This document shows positions 22,918-34,018 of a stretch of DNA of 42,069 bases, in pieces (position 1 is the stretch's first letter; every line of letters begins with the position of its first letter). A program made the translations under genes and the position numbers. The stretch covers positions 609,362 through 651,430 of the forward strand of contig KQ482042.1 of NCBI GenBank assembly GCA_001430745.1. The letters run 5' to 3'. Source of the stretch: Auxenochlorella pyrenoidosa (lineage: Eukaryota > Chlorophyta > Trebouxiophyceae > Chlorellales > Chlorellaceae). The notes below the pieces were generated by a model. That model saw only the letters and a list, made by a program, of their open reading frames with translations, did no database searches and was not told where the DNA came from.

Positions 22918-23230
22918 TCCCGCCCATTGCTTTCCTTCCTTGAACATATGTCAACACCATTCCATTTATCCCCTTTGCCACCTGCTGAACTCAAGCGGCG
23001 GCACGTTGTACATCCCGCTACCCATTCCCGATCCAAAACCAGATCTGTCTCCTCTCCAACGCCATTCTTGCAAAGCCACGGAGCCCAGTCCTCCCTCCGC
23101 CGCTTTGGTTTTGCACACCCTTGTGCCATCTTCCGCCAGCCCTGCGAGCCACCGATTGGAACACTTCCGTATGGGTTGCCCTCCCTGCCCTGAAATACAC
23201 GGTGTGATGCCGCCCCGCGCGGCAGACGCA

Positions 23231-23235
23231 TGTAA
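23231..23235 (+). terminator. Candidate poly(A) signal TGTAA of the GATA gene
   Basis: TGTAA lies about 905 nt after the GATA stop; no earlier plus-strand TGTAA was noticed in the spacer. Confidence 0.35.
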
Positions 23236-23243
23236 ATGAGGTC

Positions 23244-23248
23244 TTACA
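23244..23248 (-). terminator. Candidate poly(A) signal TGTAA of the ABCG gene
   Basis: Reverse-strand TGTAA lies 385 nt after the ABCG stop, only 9 bp from the opposing signal of the GATA gene. Confidence 0.4.
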
Positions 23249-23632
23249 GGGTGGGCGGCAGAAACGAAAGACAGTAGATGGAAGGAACAAGGAGCTGTGC
23301 CTGACAGCTGGTGGCACGCAGAAAAGAGGATTTCAATGGAAAAAATGACTGGAGGCATCTTGGGGCCACGGCTGCAATGGAAGGCGGCTGGGGTGGGCAC
23401 ATGCTTCACGGCAATGCTGGCAAGGGGTCCAGGGTTGCAGGGTGTGAGAAGGTCGGGCCAGTGGCATGGGTGCACATCAGTGGCACGGAGGGGCATGGAA
23501 GAGAACATCAGGTAGGCAATTTGCCATCAACCTGGCCACCGGGAGGGGGAGGGCCATTCCCCCAGGGGCATGCTTTGGGTGCCCCTGGGCCGGTCGGTGT
23601 GGGGACGTGGTGTGCGGGCGGGTGGCGCTGCC

Positions 23633-26600
23633 TCACAGCCGCTTGAGCTTGTGCAGCACGTAGAGCAGGGCAAAGGCGAGGGCGCGGGTGCCGAGCGTGA
23701 TGGCCAGCAGCACTGCCATGTTGGCCGCGATGGACAGCCCATTGTTGACCTGGCAGGGGCAGGCAGAGGCAAAGAGGGTGGGCGCAGCAGGTGGGATACG
23801 GCGGGGTCCCGTCTCACGGTCTGTGGGGCGGCTTTAGCAGCCAGCCGGCGCAGGGGCGCGGGGCGGAGCAAGCCTGGTGCACCCAGCTGCTGCGCAAGCC
23901 GCTGCAAGCAGCCATGCCGGCACCCCGCGTGCGCTCGTCACATGCTCCCCGCCCAGCCAGCGCTCACCGTGCCGAGGGGCGAGCCGGCGTAGGTGCCGTC
24001 ATACACAGAGGTGCCCGACACTGTCCCGCCATCCTCGGTGGTGAGGTTGATGCGGGTGAACTCATTTTGGATCACTGCAGGCCAAAGGCGAGGGGAGAGA
24101 GTGCACGGCAGGCAGCCGTTGGGTAGGCACAAGGCAAGAGGGCTGGACGGGAGCCCCAGAGATTCTTGCGTCATGGGGCAGGTGTGAAGAGCAAGGCAGG
24201 CAGGCAGGCAGGCAGAACTTGTGGCAATCAGCCCGAGGCGCTCTGGGGAACCCCGGGCGCAGGCATAGGTCACATGATTGTGTGGGTGCCAGCGCAGGCA
24301 GAGCTTGGGAGAGGAGCTGGCATGCAGAGATTGCGCGCATTCAGGGCGGACGGGCATGTCAGCGGCGGCCCCCGAAACCTCTGGGTGGGCGCTGCGCCAC
24401 ACCTGCTGCATACGCATAGGTAAGGAAACTGATTTTGGAGATCCATTTGAAGTACACCTGCAGGAGGGCCGCAGGTTCGATGAAACAGTCCGCAGGCTGC
24501 GCTGGCAGCATGGATTTGCTGGCGCAAACTATGGCAGGCAGGAGCATGGATCCTCGGATGACAGAGGGCCCGAACCACCTCCGCTCGGCAAGCCGCGACA
24601 GGCTGCTTGCAAAGCTGCGCAGCAGGTGCAGCACCGCTTGCAGCGCCCAGCCTGGAAGCAGCCCCAAACAAGCATGCCAACGGTCCCCCGACACCAACCA
24701 GTGCCTGTCGGCCCAGGCTGCCCTGGCGCCCGCCCTGCCCACCGGCACAGCGCTGACAAGGAAACCCGAGAAGGAGAGCAGGAAGAGGAGGACAAAGGTG
24801 AGCAGCTGCGGCAGGCGGGGGGCGCAAGGAACCAGGGTGACGACCGAGTTCTTAGTCGGTCGGGCGACCCTAAAGGAGGCGTGGGCTGCCTCGCCAAGCA
24901 GGCCCGGCGGCACGGCGGTCCCATGCGGCTCATCAACCTTGCCCAGCGGCGCACCAGGATGGCGTAGGTGGCGTTGCCGCACACGATGGCGCACATCGTG
25001 CCGACCGTCTCCGAGGTGAGCTGGAACAGGCAGAAGGCGGCGACAAAGATGAAGAAGGCGGCGGCGCTGGGCGCGTAGCCCACCATCCAGTACCTGAGGG
25101 GAGGTGGGCGGGGCAGGGGAGGCAGTCGGGACGCCGGCTGCATGGGAGCGCCACTGTGTGGGGGCTTGGGGCGTGCCCAGCAGCCGAAAGCTCCCAGTTC
25201 AAGGCAACGACAGCTGAGGATGGGGCGCTCGTACGCCCACAACGCTCCCAGCAGTGGTGGGAGCTGGCATCATTTCCCAACCGTGCAAAGCAGACAGCCC
25301 CAGATGTAGGCATGCTGCCTCTGCAACAACAACCAGCCCCGAGCGCGGCTCACATCACCACGCAGAACAGGATGGTCTGCGCAATCTCCACGGGCCAGGT
25401 GGTGGCCGTCTTGGCCGCAAACCAGGCCGTCACATTGTACATGCCCTGCATATGCCGGGCAAGGCAGGCAGAAGGGGGGTGGGGTTGGTGGTGGGGTGGA
25501 GATGCATGTGCAGCGCAGCCTGCTGCGGCCCCAGACACCGCCTTTGCCTGGTGGGCGTAGCTCCCCAGCGCAGCCGCGCCATCCTCCTACATTGCTGACA
25601 GGGCCCCCACCTGCTGCGTCTCGCGGCGCAGCAGCAGCCGGTCCTTGTCCCAGATGACCACGCTGGTGTAGCTGGGGGTGAAGCTCAGGATGGCCACTGA
25701 GGGGAGGGGGCGGGCGCGTGAGCGCAGGAGGGGTGGCGGTGGGTGGGCAGGGTGACACGACGAGCCACGGTGAGCATTCCAGCATGCAAGCCTGCAGGCC
25801 CTGTTCTCACTTGCAAGCCACATGGAGGCGGCGCGGTCGTTAATGCCCGTGGCCACGCTGTCGCTGACCCTGCGCCACAGTGGTCGGGGGGGAGACTGTC
25901 TGGGCAGGGGGGCGGGCTCTCTGTGCCATGGGATCTGCTCGGGCGCTGCACGCCCATCGCTGTGCGAGTGCTTGGGCGGCGCAGCCTACGCACTCATCAC
26001 CCCAGCCAGTATGGCTTCCATTTGCCCCATTGCCTTACCCCACCTTGCGCGACTGNNNNNNNNNNNNNNNNNNNNNNNNNNNNNNNNNNNNNNNNNNNNN
26101 NNNNNNNNNNNNNNNNNNNNNNNNNNNNNNNNNNNNNNNNNNNNNNNNNNNNNNNNNNNNNNNNNNNNNNNNNNNNNNNNNNNNNNNNNNNNNNNNNNNN
26201 NNNNNNNNNNNNNNNNNNNNNNNNNNNNNNNNNNNNNNNNNNNNNNNNNNNNNNNNNNNNNNNNNNNNNNNNNNNNNNNNNNNNNNNNNNNNNNNNNNNN
26301 NNNNNNNNNNNNNNNNNNNNNNNNNNNNNNNNNNNNNNNNNNNNNNNNNNNNNNNNNNNNNNNNNNNNNNNNNNNNNNNNNNNNNNNNNNNNNNNNNNNN
26401 NNNNNNNNNNNNNNNNNNNNNNNNNNNNNNNNNNNNNNNNNNNNNNNNNNNNNNNNNNNNNNNNNNNNNNNNNNNNNNNNNNNNNNNNNNNNNNNNNNNN
26501 NNNNNNNNNNNNNNNNNNNNNNNNNNNNNNNNNNNNNNNNNNNNNNNNNNNNNNNNNNNNNNNNNNNNNNNNNNNNNNNNNNNNNNNNNNNNNNNNNNNN

Positions 26601-29600
26601 NNNNNNNNNNNNNNNNNNNNNNNNNNNNNNNNNNNNNNNNNNNNNNNNNNNNNNNNNNNNNNNNNNNNNNNNNNNNNNNNNNNNNNNNNNNNNNNNNNNN
26701 NNNNNNNNNNNNNNNNNNNNNNNNNNNNNNNNNNNNNNTGGGTGGGTGCACAACACTTTGACAAAGGGGCGCTGTGAGGAGCACACACAGCGGACGTAAG
26801 GCTGGCGGGCACGCGACAGCAGCTTGGCCGCGCCAGCTGTGCATGCTCGCCGGGCGGTGGCGGCGCATGCATTGCTTGCCTGGTAGGGCCAGGACACGCG
26901 GGGGGCGGCCTGCTGCTCCTGGGAGGGCTCCTCCTCGCCCGGCCCGCCCCGCTCGCCATTGGCAGCCTGCGCCGCTGCCGCGTTGCCCGCCTCCAGGGCC
27001 GCCAGGCCGCACTGGCCCGCCTGCTCCTGCAGCAGGGGTTGGGAGCGCCATGCAGGGCCGCGTTGCCAAGGGAGGAGGCCTCACGACGCTGAGGCAAACC
27101 AGCGACGGTGAAGGGCGGCGCGGTCGCGGCAGCCAGGGCGGCGAACGCCGGCCTGGCGCCTATTGCTGGCGCAGCTGCGTGCAGGCAGCGGGGGCTCTGC
27201 TGGCTGCGGCGGCTGCGGCGGGCGCCGCCACACCTGCTTGGCCCAGGCCGCCACCAGTTCGTCGCCCCGCTCCTTCAGGGTGGCCATGTAGAAGTCTGCA
27301 GGGCGGGGCCGGGGGCGGTGGCAGCCAAGCAAGGGATCACCAACAGGCAAGCTGCACGCGTTGGGGCCTACACTCAGGCGTTGCTGCGCCCTCCAGGGGC
27401 AAGCGGCTCCTTTGGAGGGCAGCCCGTCATGGAGACGTCCAGGGATGCGATAGTCTGGCGGCGAGCCCGCCCTGTAACGGCCTCTCCCTGGCTTCCCGTC
27501 CACTGTCTCATGCGTGCCCACACCTGTTGGATTCGTGTACTGCAGGGGAGGTGGGGGACGGGTGTGGACGGGTGTTGCAGCGGGTGAGCGCAGGCAGCAC
27601 GTCCCTCAACGGGGAAGCCAGGCCAAAACAGGCTGCCAGCACGCAGGCAGGGGTCACACTGCAGGCTGCCAGACAGCGGGCCGGCAGCTGGGTTGGCTTG
27701 CCTGCGGGCACGGGCAGCCCTGGCTGGCAAAGTAGGCCACCGACTCGGACCAGGGCCCATAGTAGGCCACCGAGCCGGCGTGCAGCAGCAAAAAGTCGTC
27801 TGCCGGGGGCCAGGCAGGGGGCATTGGGGTCAGCCAGTGAGCGCAAGGCGGGGGCGGGGCCGGGCGCGCCTGCAGACCACAGCGGGTCCACCAGTCAGCA
27901 GGCGGGCCGCATGCAGAGGCGGGCGCGCTGGCACGGCAGGTTGCGCGGCCCGCGCCTCACCAAACTTGGATGTGATGTAGCTGTTAGGCCTGCAGAGGGG
28001 GGGGGAGGAGTTGCACTTTGTCATGCCCCGCGCACGCTGGCTCAGGCAGGATGCGCAGGGCAGCCAGGGAAGGAAATGCACCAGCAGGCGTGGGGCCCGG
28101 GGCCTTGGCACTGCTGCTGGCCATATGCGCAGCAGCATGCACCACCACCATCGCCGTGGCTCACTGGTGAATGGTGGTGCAGACCTGCGGGGCCGGGGGG
28201 CATTTGGTGGTGGCTCAGCAATGGGGATGCATCCCCGTGGGGGTGCCCTGCTGCAAGCGCGGGCGGCAGCACCGCGTGCAGGTGGCGACAACAGCGCGGG
28301 CGGCGCGCGGGCGGGCTCACCGTGCGGTTCTGCCGCGCCAGCCGCACCAGGGTGTCCACCAGGGCGACTGCCATCTCGCTGTCCAGCCCTGCAGGCGGCG
28401 AAAGAAAGAAAGGTTACAGCCCTAAGGCGTGCATTCAGGAAGCCGGCGGATATTAAGCCACTAGGGCACCGCCAGCTACCTGCTACCTGCATGCGGCCAG
28501 ACATGCGTGGGGGCGACGGCGCATCAGGCAGGCGGGCACCGAGCGCCCAGGTGGCCGCCCCCGCAGAGCAGCTGCCGACACTGGCGCCCGGCGGCTGTCC
28601 CCCCACCCTTGCCCACCCGATGTTGGCTCGTCCAACAGCAATATTCTCGGCTTTTTGACCAGTTCGACTCCGACTGCAAACAGGTTACAGAAATGTCTGG
28701 GTATTTAGGGAAGCACCCGAAAAGCTGGAAAGCGGCGGGCCTGCACATGCCAGCATTGGGCAAGCGTGGTTCTCTGGAGCCAGCAGACTTGATCCGGGCA
28801 GCTCGGGCTGGCGGCTCACCAGACACGCGGCGGCGCTGCCCCCCCGAGATGCCCTTCATGCCCAGCACCTCGTCGCCAATGAGAGTGTGCTGGCAGCCCT
28901 CCAGCTCCTGCCGGGGGAGGCACCGTGGAATGAGCAAGGGCAGGACGGACGACACCCGGATCACTCAGGTAACATGCAAAGCTGCGCTGCTGGTGCCGCT
29001 GAGCTGGTGCAGTGGGTCGCCCAGCACAGGCTGCCTGTGCTCGGCTGCACCAGCTGAGCTCTTTTTCACCAATGCCCGCACCCACACTGTCACCACCTAC
29101 ACCCCGCCAGTGACCACCATTCCCATTCAGAGCCCACCGGGCGGCACCTCACCAGGTCTGCAAGCACGGCATCCACCTGCGCCACCTTGGCGGCCGTGGG
29201 CATGTCCCGCGGCAGCTTGAGCAGCGCGGCGATGAGCAGCGCCTCACGGACGGTCGAGCTGGCCAGCAGCACGTCTGCAGGCCGGCAGGCGAGGGGGGAG
29301 CTTTGCAGGCCCTGCGAAAGCGCCTCGGCTGTGTGCGCATGGGCAGCGCATGGTGCAGTCCCAGGGCAGCTCAGGGCAGGCGGCACAGCGCGCAGCAGGT
29401 TGCTGTCCAGACATAGCGTCAACAGCTCCCTATTTTGAAGGGCACGGATTTCCTGGTCACGGCATGCCAGGCAGCCCCCCCCCTCACCTCGCTGCATCAC
29501 GTAGCAGCTGATCTGGCTGAACTCTCGGGCCCTGCGCGGCGCCCCGTTGACCAGCACCTCGCCGCTCACGGTGCCGCTCCCAAAAACGTTGCAGGCCAGC

Positions 29601-30164
29601 ACATCCAGCTGCAGGGATTGCGTGACACCAGCGTGTGTACCAGTGTGAGGCGGAGCGGAGCAGGAGTGCCAGCAGGCACGACAGGCGCAGCCATGCTCAC
29701 TCTGCCGGCTGCGACGACACACGCACAACAACAGGGAAACACTCACCAGCGTGGTCTTTCCCGCGCCACTGCTGCCCATGATGACCGTGAGCCGCCTTGA
29801 CTCCACCTGAAAACAGCAGGCCGACCAACAGGAGGAGGAACTAAGACGTGCCGCTCGGCGGTGGCAGGGTCGCTGCCAGCGGCAGCTGGCGCGGGCGGCA
29901 AAGGGTTTCACGAGGAGGGAGGCGTGCGCAGCTAGTCGACATTTGCAACGGCCCATGAGCACCAAGCCGACAGGCGTGGGTGCCGCCACAGAGGGCGCGG
30001 AGCGCGCGGCCCCGGACCGTCCTCACCCTGCCGTCGATTTCTTTAAGGATTTGTATTGAGGATCCTGTTCGTCTATCCTTCACGCTGAACCCGATGTTCC
30101 TGAAGGTCAGGGAGACCGGCTCCAGCTGCTCCAAGCCATCCTCGCTCAGCTGCTTGCTGGCCAT
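23633..30164 (-). CDS. ABCG-family (WBC) half-size ABC transporter, gap inside
   Basis: Minus-strand exons: 30164-30027, 29806-29747, 29608-29488, 29274-29153, 28907-28820, 28673-28617, 28388-28321, 28184-28165, 27989-27961, 27799-27702, 27539-27524, 27295-27234, 27026-26880, [gap], 25869-25811, 25696-25611, 25445-25354, 25093-24955, 24805-24743, 24457-24403, 24074-23968, 23749-23633. The nucleotide-binding domain comes first: Walker A GSSGAGKTTL, signature ISGGQRRRVS, Walker B RILLLDEPTSGLDS, H-loop TTIHQPNS. The membrane domain follows (RRETQQGMYN, AWFAAKT, several hydrophobic helices, YFKWISKISFLTYAY then AAVIQNEF). NBD-before-TMD order is diagnostic of ABCG. Half-transporters dimerise and export lipids, sterols, hormones or wax precursors; the substrate is not predictable. 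An N-glycosylation-rich loop (NLTTEDGGTVSGTS) precedes the last span. Two introns are GC-AG and two exons are tiny (20 and 16 nt). The first membrane helices are probably lost in the gap. Confidence 0.9.
26056..26738. other. Assembly gap (run of N)
   Basis: 683 undetermined bases inside the ABCG gene. By comparison with the family, the missing part should encode the end of the linker (after SWPYQ) and the first membrane helices. Confidence 0.98.
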
Positions 30165-30678
30165 ATTTATTGACAAACTGTGGTTGCGCTGAGCAAAAAT
30201 TTCGGAGTTCGACCTATAAATGGCGACGGACCGGTACCGCTGTAAGCAGCTACAGCATGTCAGAACTGGTCACCTAATGGTCGGCCTGGAGTCGGGACAC
30301 ATGCCGCGCATACGCACAAGAGCAAGCCATGTATGTGCACCCTGCTTCACTTCCAAAATCTTCCACTGATGCGGGTTACACCTCATGATGTGGCAGCAGG
30401 AGGTGAAATAAAAGCCGGAGGAAAGGGAAGCAAAACAGTGAGGGACAAGTGCGAGGCAGGAAGGCGCAGGCTGCTAGGCCTTTCGGGCGCCAACTGGGGC
30501 AGCATGCACTGCCTCAGCCGCAATCCAGGCGCAACAGCTGCCATCAGAATGCCGCATGGCCTGTTGTCCAGCTGCAAACCACGCCAAACACACAGCTCGA
30601 CGCAGCCAGGGCAGCGGCTGGGCATGGTGCTGCGCTAGCCAGGTAATGGCCTGACAGCCGACAGACTGAGCAGGTGCT
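30165..30678. other. Spacer between PDI and ABCG genes (both minus strand)
   Basis: Holds the ABCG promoter and leader and the PDI 3' UTR. A TTACA (minus-strand TGTAA) at 30376-30380 lies about 300 nt after the PDI stop. No coding frame is supported. Confidence 0.5.
30376..30380 (-). terminator. Candidate poly(A) signal TGTAA of the PDI gene
   Basis: Minus-strand TGTAA 299 nt after the PDI stop codon. Confidence 0.4.
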
Positions 30679-33573
30679 TCAGAGCTCAGAGTCGTCGTAG
30701 TCATCCTCCTCCTCAGCTGCGCCGGCGGCATCGTCCTCCTCGGTACCCTCCTCCTCCTCCTCTGCAAGGGCAGCGCGCGGGCTCGAAGCAGGCGCTGGGT
30801 GCTGTGCGCAGGCCGGCGCAGCCTCCCGCTTGGCAGGCGCTGTCGCAGGACTGGCGCCGGCAGCTGGCTGGCACACCCCACACCCACCCGCGCCCTCGTT
30901 GTCGTCCAGGCCATCGTCATAGACCTCCTCATCGTCCTCACCCGCCGCCTCCGCCTCCTCCTCATCACCCTCATCGGCATCGTCTTCGGCATCCTCAGCG
31001 GGGGGCGCGGGCGCGGCCTCGGCCTCCTTGGCCGGCTCCTCCACAAACGAGGTGAGCACCGACACCTTGCGGGACACCTCGTCCAGCTTGGCGGCTGCAC
31101 AGGGCGAGGTGGGCAGCGACAGCAGGGACGCGCATGTTGAAGCCAAGCCGGCAGAGGAGCAGCGCGGGAGGATCAGCGCTGAATCTATGCGAGCAGAGCG
31201 CGGCCAGGAGGCGTGCACCGAGGTTTGGTCAGGAGCGGTGCAGGCAGACAGCATTGATGTTGGTGTGCAGTCCCTGGAGGGCAGGCGGGATCGGCAGGCA
31301 GGGCTGGGGTGCCTTAGACCTCGCGGCCCGACGAGCCACCAGAGCACAACACAAGCAGGCCAGCACCGGCGCACTTACGTCTTCACCTGCAGCCCGCTGC
31401 CCTCGCCCACGCGCACCCTCTGCTGCCGCGCTGCCGCTGTGTGCCGCATGCAGTCGATTGCGCAACGCATCGTGGCAGCAGGGCGCGCACCCAGGCAGGC
31501 TCACCCGACATCGCCTTCTCCGCCATCTTGTTGAGCCGCGCCAGCTCGCCCTCGAGGTAGGCCTCCCCCTTCTCCAGCGCCTTCCTCATGAAGCGCAGGT
31601 ACAGCGCCGCGTTGTCCTTGTCGTCCCCTGCAGCAGGAGGGAGGGGAGGCACGGCTGAGGGGCCAGGTCGGGCTGGGTGGAGACCCTGCCAGGGGCAGGA
31701 GCGGAACCATGTCCAGCGCCCAGGCAAGGCAGCTCTGGAAGGCAGCCCAAGCGCGCCCTGCTCCGCAGCGGTCCGTGCAGACGTAGCCCATACTGGTGCG
31801 ACTGCACATGCCTCGCCCCTAGAAACTGCCTTCTCAGTGCTGCACAGCCCTCCAGCCCGCCTGTTCAGCTGCCCGCCGTGCCGGCCCGCCAGGCTGCCGG
31901 GTCCAGTCACACTCACCAGTCACCGTCGCCGCGGCAGCCTCCGCCGCGGTCAGGATGGCAGCGCGGGCGTCAGCAGCGGCGCGGTGGAACTTGGCAGCCA
32001 GGGGCACCAGGGCTTCAACGCGGGCAAAGCCGGCGTCGGCAGCGATCTGCACAGGCGGGGGAGAGGGTTGCCAGCATCAGCAGGGCAGAAGGCGTGCGGG
32101 GCAGCTGTGCTGCATGGCACGGCCAGCACACGGCGCACCCTCCCTGCACGTTGTGTGCTCAGTTGAGCTGCCCCGTTGCGCCACTGGCGCGCTCGACCCC
32201 CCTGCTCGCTTGTGCCTGCAGCCTCACCTTCTCGTTGATGAACTTGAGGAAGTCATCCATGCTGCGGCCGCCGTTGTAGCTGCACGAGGGGAGGGGCGCA
32301 TGCAGCGACATCGCAGGCTGTGCTAGATGCACCTGTCGAGCAGCATGCCGGATCGCAACGCCCAACTACGGAGCCGGTGGCACCATGCGAGTGCCACCCC
32401 CTGGCAGGGTACAGGGGTACACGGGAGGTGCTGCGTTGGCCATCAGCATCCTGCAACATGCAGCGGCGGGGCTCACTCCTCGGGCTTGTCGGCCTTGCCG
32501 CGGGGGAACCACTTGAGGGTGGGGAAGCCGCGCACGCCAAACTTCTCGCCTGCAGACAGCGGCAGCACATGGGAAACTGGTGAGACAGCGGCTCGCATGT
32601 CAAGTGTGCATGCTGGCTTGGCGCCCATGGCTCGGCACTCCAAAGTCGGCAGCACCTACCAACAGTTGCACTGGAAATACAGGTGGTGTTCGACTTCTCT
32701 AAGCCTCACAGCCATGCGTAGCAACGTGCGCTCATGCGGAGCCAGCACCCAGCTGGATGAACAGAGACATGACAGCAGCAGAGGGTTGGAGGAGGCGCAA
32801 CGCACCCAGCTCGCGGTGGGCATCGGCGTCGACCTTGGCAATCAGCACCCGGTTCTTGAGCTTGGGGTCGGACGCGATCTTCTCGCCCAGCTTGGAGTAC
32901 TCGGGCACCAGGCGCTTGCAGTGGCCGCACCCTGCAGCGGGCTTGCGAGCAGCACGCGTCGGCCGACGCAAATGCGGTGCCGCGGGATGCGGCAGAGGTG
33001 CAACCCTGCACTGCACGAGCGCAGGCTTTGGGCGCTTGTCCCATGCCTGACCGCCTGTCCCCAGGTCGCGACTGACACTGCAGCTGCAAAGAGCTGCTGC
33101 CTGCGGCTCCTTGCACACCCCGACTGCTGCCGCTCAGGCGGCACTCTTGCTGCTAGCCGCGGAAGCCCTCCCGACCCAGCGGCGTTGCCACTCACAAGGC
33201 GCGTAAAACTGCGGGCAGAAGGAGGATGCAGGAGAGGTAAGGAGAGCGCAGCGAGCGAGCATCGGCGGGGTGGCAGGAGGGTTCGAAGTGCCGCCTCACC
33301 TCGATCAGGGCCGCCCGCTTGCCGTTGTGCTCCGATGCAAAGTTGTTGGGAGCTGAATTTGGCACGGACAGGGCCGGGGCAGGCGGGAGCTGTGAGCAAG
33401 TGGTCTGGAGCCTTGATCGGGGGTGCCGCAGGCTCTGCGCGTCAGTGAGCAGCCCGATCGCTGGCCCCGCACTCACTCAGATCCGTCACGCCGGGCAGGG
33501 ACACAGTGGGGTCGTCGCCCGCAGCGCTGGCCAGCGCCAGGCAGCCCAGAAGGGCGAGAGCGAGCAGCTTCAT
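30679..33573 (-). CDS. Protein disulfide isomerase: one thioredoxin domain plus ERp29-like C-terminal domain
   Basis: Nine exons: 33573-33477, 33352-33300, 33208-33196, 32931-32806, 32549-32477, 32279-32228, 32046-31917, 31627-31505, 31094-30679; 1083 nt, 360 aa, in phase. A clean signal peptide (MKLLALALLGCLALASAAG) leads to one thioredoxin domain: LTPNNFASEHNGKRAALIEF, active site YAPWCGHCKRLVPEY (about residues 52-66), VDADAHRELG, then FGVRGFPTLKWF with the cis-proline and YNGGRSMDDFLKFI. A helical ERp29-C-like domain follows (LYLRFMRKALEKGEAYLEGE, KLDEVSRKVSVLTSF), then an acidic tail of about 90 residues ending DDYDDSEL. It should form or rearrange disulfides in the ER; the active site is intact. 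The ending is not a standard KDEL/HDEL. The residues just before CGHC come from a 13-nt exon. Confidence 0.92.
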
Positions 33574-34018
33574 GCTGGCAGCTGTCAGGACAGAGCGGAG
33601 ATGTCGGCGCGCCGGCAAACAAGCAATGTGGCTGCCCGCCATCGGCGCAGCGCGGGGAGCGGGACGGTTGCATGCCGCAGCAGTACGATTCATGCCCGCC
33701 CCTCTCCACACCCCACCAGGCCCAGTTTGTTGGCTGAAACTAGCCGTGCACCTTGACGATGCAAGCAAGCCATACCCCTGCCCACAGCATCCTGCACTGC
33801 GCTTGAAACCAAGCATGCGCCCTGGTCTTTGCACCGTCAACTGGCAAGAGTTACAAAATTCAGGTTTGCAAAAACGGATGTCAATCGGCAGATACAGGTG
33901 CGCTTCAAAATTGCATGCTACAGTCTGGCATAGGTGGCAAGGGTGCTATCGATCAGGCTCGTCTCATCTCTTCAGGCGCTTACGTCCATCCCGTGCAGTC
34001 GGGCAGGCTGGCAACAGC
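33574..34018. other. Spacer between the lumen-protein gene and PDI gene
   Basis: Holds the PDI promoter and leader, and a minus-strand TGTAA at 33851-33855 that could end the upstream lumen-protein transcript. No coding frame is supported. Confidence 0.45.

Larger units (their letters stand above)
22326..23632. other. Convergent intergenic region (GATA and ABCG 3' ends)
   Basis: About 1.3 kb between the GATA stop (+) and the ABCG stop (-). It contains a poly-C run (22901-22917) and facing TGTAA/TTACA signals at 23231 and 23244. No coding frame is convincing; it is probably two long 3' UTRs. Confidence 0.5.

Noticed and set aside
24470..24490. GGTTCGATG resembling a tRNA T-arm
   Set aside because: It lies at the exon/intron border of the ABCG gene and lacks a cloverleaf.
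26774..28456. 560-codon plus-strand open frame
   Set aside because: It covers several clear ABCG exons and introns on the other strand. Composition is Arg/Gly/Ala/Pro noise typical of high-GC shadows.
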